DNA from: Pyrenopolyporus hunteri
Lineage: Eukaryota > Ascomycota > Sordariomycetes > Xylariales > Hypoxylaceae
Direction: 5' to 3'
Length of the DNA: 64,000 nt
NCBI GenBank assembly: GCA_902806595.1
Contig: CADCXC010000005.1
Location: forward strand, 1,302,001 to 1,366,000
Below the pieces are notes generated by a model. The model was not told the DNA's origin, made no database searches, and was given only the letters and a program-made list of their open reading frames with translations. This document shows, piece by piece, positions 45,364 through 56,663 of the stretch. The translations under genes were made by a program, and so were the position numbers. How positions within the stretch are numbered: the first letter of the stretch is position 1; every line of letters starts with the position of its first letter.

Positions 45364-48300
45364 AATATAATAGGACACACCTTACAGTGCAATACCAATT
45401 GTTTGGAAACATTTTGCGGGGCGTGATTGGCCCAAGTCAAAAACAAGACACCGGCGGCAGCTGAAGGGTGATAGGTAGTAGCCTGAAACCCGTCCAGGAG
45501 CGCACGGCCGTTGGATCACCCAAAAGGTCCCATTATCAACTCCATGAACAGGCCCATTAGCGCCCCCAATCGTCAGGCATCGGACGAGATTCGAGAACGA
45601 TTTTGAGTCAATACGCGACAAGCCAAAAAGGAAAAGGAAAAGGGAAAAAAAAACATGCCGACACTCAGCTGATGATCACTAATTTTGTGTGTTTGCATTG
45701 CGCGTCTACCTTGCGATATGAGACTGCATAGTGAGAGAGGGGGGGAAAGGTCCGTTTGTTCTCTTATGACGATTCATCTATAATATGTGTATTATACACA
45801 CTCTATTTTTGGGCCCGGATATTCACACAACACATGCTTAGGTACCACACATATAGGTACTGCGTACAGGACATATTCACGCTTTGTATCTACATGCCTA
45901 CATACATTATGTTATATGCACCTAATCTATGTATGCAGGCGTATACGGGCGGCTACTCATCTACAATCACATTCCGCCCCCCTTTTAGAGAACGGCGTGC
46001 GTACCCCTTTTGGGCATATCAGTTACAGCCAATTTCGAACATAAGTCGTACACAACTCCAGCGTCGGTGTCGCCACGCGCTAGCCCAGAAAGACTTAACA
46101 TATTAGCAGCCAAGCAGCCATGGTAGAAAGGGATACCTATGAGATCGCCTTATCGTCCAAAGCTGGCTCGGATTACCCTCTCCTCAGAGGGACCGGTGTA
46201 ACAACTGACTGGACCCATGACGTGAGGGCACAACTAACAATACGAATTACCCAGCGTCAATCCTAATCGTCGAAGAACGACAGGCTGGGCGGAAAATAAC
46301 GATCGAGCTTTCTGGGGCGTGGTGTCAAGCACCAGCAGTGGCCAGTAGTAGCACGCCTTGCGGTGATTGGCCTGTTTGATAGAGCTTTACACCACCCAGG
46401 CTTCCCTTCGCCGCTTCAACAAGTCATATGTGTTCCTACTCAAAACAAGCAGGGAACGGCAAGGCGCAAGCAGGCAAGGTGTAATAGTAGGGTAGTAGTG
46501 ATTAGGGGTTGATTGACAGGGGCCCAGGCCACGATCTCCAACTTGAAACTCACCAAGTTTCGACCAGCCGGATAAGAAGTGTGCATCGGGGCCCCGTCGA
46601 GCAGGCTTAGGGGCCTCTCGGTATCCATCGCGCGCCTCTTACCGGCAGTATGGTTTACGTATGTGGGATCGTCAACATTTCCTATTTCCGCCCCAAGAAA
46701 AAAAGGACATCGTCCAGTTATCTCCTTGCCATACAATTTCATACGACCTACAGTAAGTGGCCCCAAATACTCCACGGTTGTTTCTCGTGCCAAATTTAGG
46801 CAAGGCGTCGCCCACTGGAAGGACATCGGCCCCGGGGAAACTCCACCATAATAATATACACAGCAATTGTCGGTATACTATGTAACCACGTAGGATACTA
46901 TGATGAAATATGGTAGTCGGTGATGTTTTCGGTGCTATCTCCCTGTGCCTCACAAGCTTCTCGCAAGCGTACCGGTAAAGTAACGGGCGCATCCTGGCAC
47001 GCGATCCTTCGGTCTTCGCAGTATTACAATGAGGAACGAACGCTACCAATAGAGAGACTACCACCTGATATCGACGCCGTCTTACTAAGTACCGTATATA
47101 CCAATATAGATGGCATGAATTCACAAGCATGGGTCATTCGCCGATTCCGACTTAATCGCGATAGTGTTTCTCCGACAGATCGAGTTGCTTTGATAGATCA
47201 TCGTCAGAGACTCAGCCCATTGGGCGGTCAAAACTCGCGCATGCTGCCGCCCAGACTTCCAGGCAAGGGGTCAGAGCGACGCTTATGTAGTAATCTGGAA
47301 GCCGTGGAAGTTTGCTAGCGCGGACCCGAGACCGAGAGACCAACAGCTTGTATTAAAGGAGTCGTTATCACTTAAGCAGACGCAGTGTCGCATTATGCCG
47401 TTGTCCGGCCATCTTTTGCAAGTTGCGGCTTCAAATACCGTGGCTGCTCCCGCATGGGTAGGACAGATCAATAAGCGGTTCATCTAAATTGCTTGGGTAC
47501 ACAGCAACGGAATCCCGAGATCCTCAAGGATGGGACTAGGGTTATCGTGATGACTCGCTCGGATTCCTAAGATATGTCATTCTCTGGGTTTACGTACTCA
47601 CAATACGGCGTATCAGCGTTGAAGTCCACGGTATAGAACTTGGGGGTAAAACACGCAACGTCATGTTACGCGCTCGACGTCAAGGCATTCTCTCGAACTC
47701 GCACTTACCGCCCCCAAACCCTGGTCCTGTCAAACTGGAATCAATCATTGCTCGTCGCCGTTGGCGCCCTTGGACCAATTGAGACGGCGGTCAAGCTGCG
47801 GGTTTGTGGGTGAAGGATTGTTTACCCTTTAGAAACACGTGTAGCGTTGGGTTATGCTAGATTCTCAGATGCATTGATGACATGGTAGCTCCCGGTTCGA
47901 CCATGCACATATGTCAGCAAGGAGTATGGACGAGGCCAAGGATATCGATCTTGGTATTAATTAACCTTACCTCAAGGAATTGAAGCGTCCAGAATCTTTT
48001 AGGAATAATACTGGTTAGAATCCAATGCTTAATTAATTTTTCTCCGTGGAAGCAAGGGCTGTGACAACACAAACAAACAAACTACTGATAGTCAACGTCC
48101 GCTACTCTATACGTACGAGTTACAATAACAGGCTTCGGTCATTAGTTATAAGAGTTTGAAGAGCTGGGTTCAACCACATTCGTAGTATACATACTAAGCT
48201 CCATATCCCATAACAGGTGGAACACCGCATTGGATCAAGTTGAACATCCTTTCCGGAGACGGAGACAGTGCGGTCTCTTCCTCAATCTTATATAAGCCAG

Positions 48301-49386
48301 AGACTACATAGTAATCGAATCGAGCAATGGCTACGATACTTGGATCAGCATTAGTCAAGGATTTGGATCAATATATTGATGTCTTCGTAAGCAACGCCAA
48401 TGACGTTGTTAGGACGGGATTTAAAAGACTTCATATATTGAGTAGACGGACGAGGAAAATATTTCGACTTCACCCTGTGCTTACTCACTGGAAACCGTCT
48501 TCGTCGAAGCGAAGCACACAACACGAGAGGTACATGTAAGGTTCGACTTCCGCTGTAACGATAAATAGAATACGTCACCATTCGAGATCTGGACAGCCAC
48601 AGCAGCATCTGATTGGACCAGCTAATCTGCCCAAACCGGATCGTAGCATCATCAAGGCGTGGAAGCAGATAACGTAGTATGCGTTAGTCGATAATAGCGG
48701 GGTAGGTTACCGCACCGGACCTTATCGTCATAACCGTGTAATACGTTCCAATATGTACCAAGCGGGATATCTAAGAGACATTAAATGCATATAGCAAGGG
48801 TGCGACTTGACCTTATCAGGGCATTTTGTTTTCCAAGTCCGGCCAGAACCAGCAAACCAGCAACGCTAACGTTCACGCCATCGATTTCTTGAAAGCTGAT
48901 CGCGATACTTTTTTGGGCATTCTTGTACATAGCACCCTCTACTTTACTTACCTTACATACCGTACATCCATACGTACATAGTCCATCTTCAAGTGTGTGT
49001 GTGCCTCGGAGCTCCCGCCGACAACCAATTCTTTTCTTCCCCTTGTATAATACCCGGTTCAATATGCTCTCCCCATAGACCCATACTAAAGGGGACCGTG
49101 ATCGAACAGCTTAATGATTGGCCGGGGCATGAGCCATGGATACGCCGTCTTGAAGTCCACCAGCATCCATGTCGGCGGCGTTCGTGTTCCTGACTTCCCG
49201 TCATTTCCGAACTTGACATCGCCAGGTACCCGTCCCTCGGATGCGAAGTCTCACTTGAACCCGTTCCTCGACTCTACCCCCTACGAGCCGACGACGGCAA
49301 CTCAACGTAGACAAAATATTTTTGCCACCGCATATAGCATGGCCTCCTCATAGGCATTAGGCCACCGTCTAGCTGGGCGTCCAAAC

Positions 49387-52300
49387 ATGGATTTCAAACC
49401 CGCCCCCCGGCGAGTATCTGAAGGGGTTGAGCTCCAGAAATCGCAAAGGCGCTCGTCATTTTCGGCTATGAAGGCGTTCCGATTGAGGTCGCTAAGCATT
49501 AGCTCCCAGATCTCAAGCTCCTCCGAAACCGATCTTCACTCGCCCGTCCCAAGCCGGAGAAGTCTAGCAAAGAACCGCACTTTTGAGACGGTGAAAGAGG
49601 ATCTGAACCGGAAACCTTCCAAATCCTCTACCGAAGATAACACCGAGAGGGCATCTACATCTACGAGACCTACAAGCCCCTCGGGTACTGGCAGTCAATG
49701 CGCTAGCATCTCCGGCGAGTCTTCAGCCGTCATCAAGTCCGGACCCCTCCAGCCGGAGCCGTCTCTGTTAAAGTCCAAGAAATCGTTCCTCGTATTAACC
49801 CCCCTAGCTTTAATCAAGTTCAGAGGCCGTTCTACCGCCGCTGAGCGATTCCCGCAGCTCTCAGCATCAAGTAGCAGTCTTGGCGCCTTGTCACCTGCCG
49901 ACTCGACAAGCTCCTTGAAAGACTGCTGCTCCAGCGGAGAATTACATATTCCCTTGGAGAAGATCGTGTCGGTCTTCAACAATGAGGGCACGCGTCCGTC
50001 ATTCGGCATCGAAGTATGGTGGAGTGATCTAAGGGGGGCCGTGTTCTCGTGTCTTCAACTAGATTTCAGTCTACCGGACGACCGCGATGACTGGTTAAAG
50101 CAGATTCGACACGCGATCAAAACACGAGTTAAATCTTCCCCAGACGCCTCGGCACCGTCTGACGTTGAGCTAGAGCTTAAGCAAATTTTGGAGGGTCAGT
50201 ACACGCATCACAAAGATACGCCGATAGATGTGTATCCCGTCGTACCTCGCCGGCCGTGTATGGGGCCGAAAGAGAGCTCGGGAGAAGTTAAGAAAGGCTG
50301 GCGGGATAATTCAGCCTTTTATGTAGCAGTTACCAAAAAATTCTGCCTTCTCGCCCAGTTCACAAAATGCTCGACAGGACAAAAGACCAAGCCGATCCTC
50401 GTTCAGTTTGGGTTAGTGACACTTTCAAAGGTCAATGTCATCCTCAACGACGAAAGATTTGATCTAGTGTTTCGGTAAGGCCACCTTGATTTATCCTATT
50501 CTATATAATTTCATACCCTTTTTCAGCTACTTCTAAAACCAGTGGACTTGAAACACGCTCCTGACAAGCACAGGTTACCTCTTGATAAACCGAAGAAGCT
50601 CGAACTCTCTAGTCGACACCATCGATGCATCTCATCGAAGCTGTATAAGGTAGATGCCTACTTGAAACCAGCCTGGCCTTTATGGACACGTCGGGAAGTT
50701 TTTTTCATCGATGGTGAAGCACCGCAGATGCCTCTTCCCAATGGTGAGGACTATGGGGGATTTAGGACGACTCTAGAGGCATTTATTGAGGGCTATCACT
50801 GTGCCCCTGTCAATTGGATAGTGCAATGGAAGAATGTACGACATCCTCCTCAGTTTTGCCTTCTTGCGCCAAAGGAACATTCCAAGTACACTGCACTTCA
50901 GTTGTTAGCCGTATTCCGCGCCTTGAGATTCAACGACTATTTCAAGTCGTTGTCGTTTCACAACATTAACTTCTCCAGCCTCTCTGGCGTTTTTGATAAC
51001 ACCGCACGACTGGAGTCGACAGTATGGCTCTCGCGGACAGGTTCGTAAATCAAACGAAATATACCTAAACCATATGGAATAATTTGGGCTGACAAATCTC
51101 CAGGAAAACGTAGCCTTACTCGAGTCGAATTCGAGTTTGTGGAAAACTCCTCCGTGCTATTCCAGGAAATTGTAGCTCTTCTACTCGGATCAGAGTCCGT
51201 CCGACACATTGACCTTACCAGCGTACTCAAAGGGGCTCCCCCGGCATCGCTAGAAAAGGGTCAATATATCGTATCCCCGACGCGCCAAATCTGCGAAGTT
51301 GTTCCACCTATCGTACTTCTCTGGAAATCCCTACAAACGCGATGTAATTCCATAAGTCTTAGTGGAAATGCGTTAGGCGTGTCAGACGTTGCTGGTCTCT
51401 GTATGTGTATGATGGCGAGAATAATAAGTCAATTGAGCTAATCATCATACAGCTCGAGTTCTGCAGAACAGGCCAGATTTTCTGAAGACGTTCTCTATAT
51501 CGCGGTGCTGTCTCGACGAGGATGCCCTCGTGCTACTATGGGAGGGGTTACACGAGCAGCGTTCGTCTCTCGAAATCCTTGACGTATCACATAATTCGGG
51601 TCGCATAGAAGCAACAAAAGCTTCGGAAACGCTTAGTGAGGCAAACAAGTTACGACGTTTGAATCTCGCGTATTCGATCAAGGGGACTATGAGCGGCCCT
51701 TTATTCCGACCGTGGAGCGCAACATCTAACTATGAACCGTGGCGTCTGGAAGAGCTGGATCTCTCGGGGTGGAAGGTAACACATATCTAAAAGCTATGTC
51801 AAAGGTTATACTGACAAAACGCGACAGATGAATTTCGAGACGATTTGCGGAATTATGAGGTTTTTCGAGCTGGACGAATCTCGCGGCCTGCGCCGTCTTG
51901 TACTCGCTAATTGCGGAATCTCGGGTGAGATGGCGACTGGCATCCTCTGCCGGCTTGGTGGAGGCCGAGATATGCAATTAATTCTCAACGACAATCCCCT
52001 CGAACTCGGTTCAACCGACTGGATTGACTTGATACATGGGAACGAAGCACCTAGGATGCTACACCTTGACATGATCTTATTCCAGCACGAATCAACTTTT
52101 AACCGACTACTCACCGCACTTACTCACAACAAAACTATTGAATTCTTGAGCATGGTGGGGACCGGGCCACCGAGCCGCGCAAGCCCTAAAACATCCGAGT
52201 TGCTGTCTCAATTCTTCGAGCTCAACGACACCTTACGGTACCTGGATCTATCCGGGTACAGTGGCAAATTAGAAGACAGCCATCTGGGTTGGGGACTAAT

Positions 52301-52859
52301 AGGAGCAATGGGCGGACTCAAGCAAAATACTACATTACGGCAACTCCGCGTTCGAAATCACGATTTAGGGGCAGGTGAGGACGTGAGCGAATTATGTCGG
52401 ATGCTCGCAGCAAATAGGGGTCTAGCGATGTTCGATTGCCAGCACAGCAGCTTCAACCATCACCAATTCGCGCAGCTCATCCACGCCCTCAGTTTTAACC
52501 CCCGAATAATATCCTTCCCGTTATCCGACGCCGATCGGCAATATGCAGTCGAGCAAGAAAGACGTTTATTTCACAAGCATCAGGCCCACCCTGAAAAATC
52601 ATTACATGTCAAGATATTAAAATCGGCGGAAGGCCGCCTCGAGGGATTGTTAAAATGGGTTGGGGAGTTCTGGGATTCGGAGGCTCGAAAGGCACAGGAG
52701 ATCTTAGAAAGGAACAGAATCGATCTCTCCAACCAGTTTCTTGAGTTTGAAAAAGAATACCTCGATGCTTGGGGAGACGATAGCCTTCCTTCCTGGGTAT
52801 ACTCTACTGCATCTGGGACTCATGATAAAGGGAAAGAAATACTTCTCACAGCTCATTAA
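49387..52859 (+). CDS. PH-domain and leucine-rich-repeat protein (fungal, CARMIL-like layout)
   Basis: Predicted 1068 aa from five exons: 49387-50474, 50574-51040, 51104-51400, 51453-51775 and 51828-52859, all in frame. The first 110 residues are Ser/Arg-rich and likely disordered. A PH domain covers about 112-246 (KSKKSFLVLTPLALIKFRG ... ending DDRDDWLKQIRHAIKTR with the conserved helix tryptophan). A second PH-like or linker segment follows, including VTKKFCLLAQFTKC and FDLVFRLPLDKPKKLEL. Leucine-rich repeats run from about 470 to 930 (for example LEILDVSHNS, LRRLNLAYS, LEELDLSGWK, LRRLVLANCGI, LRYLDLSGYSG). The C-terminus is helical. The intron-1 acceptor at 50573 is chosen because the nearer CAG at 50526 gives an immediate stop. 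The layout resembles CARMIL-type actin regulators and uncharacterised fungal LRR proteins; function is not known. Confidence 0.87.
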
Positions 52860-53117
52860 GGCTCATTAACTTCGAAGAGCAGCATTCCCGAGGTTTTCTC
52901 TATATCAAACAGACACGTCTATCGGCCCTATGACGTCGCGAAAGGAACTCATTACCGGGACCCAAAGTCTGCCTCCGGCGAAGCTACGAATGCGCTGAGA
53001 TTACCCGCCTACGTACAGGAACAAGAATGTTTTATATTTTGGGGAGTTCAGATGTGGTCAAAACGCAGTGCGGACTAGAGGCTCGGCGCTCGTCTCCTTT
53101 ATTCACGGTGAGAGGGG

Positions 53118-53394
53118 CAGGAGGACGTCAAAATAACTGGCGCACCCCGTAACAATAAATACTAAGGGACTTAAAATAATAAAATTCATATCCGCTTAAA
53201 AAATAGATGAAATATTAAATACTAATTATTGTAATATATTTATAATTTATATAATAGTTTATAAAATTCTTGAAATTTTAAAACAAGATAATAATATGAA
53301 TTTTCGAGATTAAAGATAAAATATTAAAGTACGGTTTGATATTGATGGAATTGAAGCGTTTTGGTAGTGCGCCACTTTTTTTGACGTCCTTCTG
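53118..53394. mobile_element. MITE-like non-autonomous DNA transposon, 277 bp
   Basis: The ends are inverted repeats: 53118-53145 and the complement of 53367-53394 agree at 25 of 28 positions, sharing AGGACGTCAAAA and TGGCGCAC, and begin CAG/end CTG. The element is flanked by a 5-bp direct repeat AGGGG at 53113-53117 and 53395-53399, consistent with a target-site duplication. The interior (about 53150-53340) is strongly AT-rich and has no coding capacity. A subterminal AAAATTCATAT also recurs in inverted orientation. The superfamily is not identifiable from ends alone; a 5-bp duplication fits some hAT-like elements. No second copy was found in this window. Confidence 0.8.
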
Positions 53395-54024
53395 AGGGGT
53401 TGATATGGATAGATTTGTGGGTTTAAAGGGACGGCGCTTTGGGACACGGCGAAGACCAATTTTGTATATCACAAGATACCCAGCGGCAGATCACGCGGAT
53501 TCTGAAATTTACATATATTCGTATAAAAATATCCCCTCTACTTTTTTTCTTTACCCCCCACTCACAGTTATCTTAACTTGACTACGTCATAATTCGTGAT
53601 CCTATGGGGGGCGTTTGGTTCGCCGTCGATCATCAATGCCAACGCTTCCCGGGGGACCTTGCTCATTGCTTAGCCCCCCCGTCGTGGGACAGGAAAATCC
53701 GTTTCAGGGCCTTGTGGCACGGTTCACGCGATCGACGCGCAGACTGCTCTCGACCGCAGAAGACCGTTTCTACATGTTTAGGTTTCTAACCTAACAACTA
53801 ACATAGCACGCGAAGGAAGACCGGGTACGTAATGGGGTTCGTGATAGCTCCATTTGCGAGATATACATACAAGACCATAGCAGAGCACGGCACGTGTTGG
53901 AGGACTCATGCGGGTCGGAGGAGGGCGCAGGGTACCTACCTAATACGCAGAGACCCTTCCATGGCTCATATGGATTCCACGCGAGTTCCAATGTAATTCC
54001 TAGGCTGGTTCCCTCCAGGTTGCC

Positions 54025-54046
54025 AGGTAGGTAGGTACCTAGGTAA
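54025..54046. repeat. TAGG/CCTA palindromic cluster
   Basis: AGGTAGGTAGGTACCTAGGTAA, combining the two palindromic registers TAGGTACCTA and TACCTAGGTA. Confidence 0.75.
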
Positions 54047-55691
54047 TTATGAACTTTCTCCCAACGGTAAAACCGGCAACAGAGATAACACGAGCTTTGC
54101 CGTCGCTTAAGGGTTTGAAGACGTATAACACGGCAGTCCTCGGGCGCGATCGGATACTGGTGATCGGATGCTTGGCCACGCGAGGGCCGGCCTGACTAAC
54201 AAACTAACCAACAAACCGACTAACTTGGCAGTCTAGACCCTTTCTACCTAAGTATGTGTGTTAGAGATCTTAGATAAGGCGTATATCTTCGGAGTGACTA
54301 TGTTTTTCCATGGCTGGTACTATTTACTCAGGCAAGTAGATCGCTGTGTCTTGTGCTACATGTCTATATACATACGTGTAGTGATATGCTGTGCCCGCCG
54401 CCTCAACCGCCAACATGCGTATCCCGCGACAAGCCGCCGAGCCCGTATTTACATAGGTAGGAACTGTAGGTAGGTAGGCATGTATCCTTCGCCGTGCGGC
54501 CGGGCTCGAACCGAGCAATCGTGCCGCAGCTTAGCTCCTTGAGTTAGCGGGGCCTACGGTATTGATGCATCAGTTAGGATTATTGATGATGTACCTAGAT
54601 AGCGCCTGTAAGTGAAGCGGCGTGAGAAGATTAACGGCGAAATAGTAATATCACGAGTTCCCGCGTTCTCCCGCGGCGCTGTTAACAAGTTGGTACTTAG
54701 CATTTCGCAGTTAACACTTCACTCGTACGATGCCATTTCCATGCCGAAATATCCGACTCTATCTAGGGGTATCGAGGTGGTTAACCTTGATATAACCTAG
54801 TTTATAATAATATACACATATAAGGGACGTGCGAATTACAGGTGTCCACTACGTCGGCGAACATACTAAGCACTTTAGGTAGGTAGGTAAATACCTTAGG
54901 CTGGTATATGCATGCAATATACGCCTATCCGCGGCGCGGGAACGCAAACGAGTCTAGCCAGCGCCTCGCGCCGATCTCCTTTCGAATATCCCGCGAGGCG
55001 GAATATACCGTTGGTTGATCGCCGTGTTGTATCGTGGCTGCGAATATATATGCTGGCTATCTATTTACCTTAGGTCCTAACATATAGCGCCCCGTTGAGC
55101 AGGTATACGCGTGTGAATGTTGGTGAGGTGGTGGTGAACGGGTTTGAGTTATTATATGCCACCAACCTGGCAGCTCTAGGTATGTATGTATGTGCGACGC
55201 CACGAGTTCGGCCGGAGCGGAGATGGGCCAGTGTTGATAGGTAATATATTTTCATATCTCAAGTATGTATTCACATACATACCTAGATATGTAGGCGGTG
55301 CACATCAATATACACACAGTAGCTACGTATTGGGCCAGGGTAATCTCCGACGCATTACTACTACCTACCTCAGGTAGGTATGATCTCCCAATTAGTCGTA
55401 TTTAGGGCTGACAAGCTGAGTGTTTTCTAAGCATACCACATATATACCTATGCAAACCATGGGCCCTCTGCTTTTTCCCGTCGTATAATTGTCATATGGG
55501 ACGGCACATATATGCACGTGCATGCACGTAGTATACCTCCGTACCAGGTCCGTGGTCTGCGCCCAGGTATCCACGAGTGTGGATGGGCGCGTGTGTGCGC
55601 GAGTGTGTGTGTGTGGGCTCTTCACGATGTGTGTGTGGATGCCCGGGGTATGTCAATGCATCGCATCCGGTAAATATGCGCGAGCAGGGGA

Positions 55692-55767
55692 ATGAGATAG
55701 CGAGAGGGAGGGACGGAGGGAGGAGAGAAGGGAAATAGAAAAAGAAGAGAAAAGAGAAAGAAAAAAC
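55692..55767. repeat. GA-rich purine tract
   Basis: About 75 bp composed almost only of G and A on the plus strand, 50 bp after a TG-rich tract. Simple-sequence DNA without coding character. Confidence 0.7.
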
Positions 55768-56663
55768 GATATGCGTCGTGCCTGTCAGCGTTTCCGGGGT
55801 GCAGGGAGGGTGGGATCACGAGGCTTCGCCCGGATTGCCGATTATAGAATACTCCAGCGCCGGAGTATCCAGCGAATTCAGGAACGGTTAAAATCTGATG
55901 GGATGAGTCAGATGGATGAGCTGGACGAGTCAAGTCCCCCAGCTGGTACCTGCATTAACGCTTGGGTTAATATATCCTCGCATGTACCCATATGCATACG
56001 TGGTAACGGGTAACAGTCACGATGGGACAGCTGATTGGGTGGTAAGGGTGGCCCCCATGTATTCCATATTATTTTATATTCGTATTCTCGGCTATCTGCT
56101 GCTTTTCTCGTCTCCCGTGAAGTACCCGCCCGTATACCCCCCGTCCGCCCGTTCACTTCGCCCCGTGATAGCATCAATGGAGCGTCTGAACACGATTAAG
56201 AAAAATCATAGTCGATCCGACATCGTCATTCAACCCCCCGCCGCCCATTAGATCCACCCGCCCAACCCGTTAATAGTAGTGGTTATGCATACACATACGC
56301 CCGTTTGAGTTCCGGACAACGCAACCAGTTGCTTGCCCCGAAAACCCAGGAGCCCGTATTTCGTAGAAACCAACAAGGGTATAAAAATACAAAAGTAAAT
56401 CCTTCCTTTTTATTCCCTTTTCCCACTGAGCGCCAAGATGCTGTGAGGAGAAACGGCCGTGACGAAATAAATAGTAAAATCCCAAAAAGAAAAAAAAGGA
56501 AGAAAAACTTTTTTGCTGCGGCGTTCCCTCCGCCAAGATTCCGTTGGTGACAACATGTAGCCCAGAGTCTATACCCATTCTATAGATTTCGCTAAAACAG
56601 ACACGTGAAAAAAAGAAAGAAAGAAACATAAGGAATATGACGGAGATAGGTCGGAGTAGATTG

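Larger units (their letters stand above)
44557..49386. other. Gene-poor 4.8 kb between STE11 and the LRR gene
   Basis: Contains both divergent promoters. The STE11 side has a CT-rich stretch with CTACT repeats (44634-44655). TAGG/CCTA clusters lie at 45160-45216 and 45334-45363. ORFs at 46440-47318 on both strands overlap one another and have no recognisable domain. An 80-codon frame ending 34 nt before the LRR gene start (49114-49353) may be 5' UTR. Confidence 0.45.
52860..56663. other. Gene-poor 3.8 kb with a MITE-like insertion
   Basis: Convergent flanks of the LRR and GSWDNF-protein genes. It holds the transposon-like element at 53118-53394, TAGG/CCTA clusters (53931-53943, 54025-54046, 54457-54480, 54876-54900, 55361-55381), a TG-rich tract (55588-55617) and a GA-rich tract (55692-55767). 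No supported gene. Confidence 0.5.

Noticed and set aside
46440..47318. Overlapping ORFs of 116-152 codons on both strands
   Set aside because: No domain, no consistent splice pattern and poor codon bias on either strand; could be decayed coding sequence but not supportable.
49114..49353. 80-codon ORF just upstream of the LRR gene as an extra N-terminal exon
   Set aside because: Ends in a stop 34 nt before the chosen ATG, and no donor-acceptor pair clearly joins it; treated as possible 5' UTR.
54498..54575. tRNA-like B box (GGTTCGAGCC) on the minus strand
   Set aside because: No A box at the right distance, and the acceptor and T stems do not pair.
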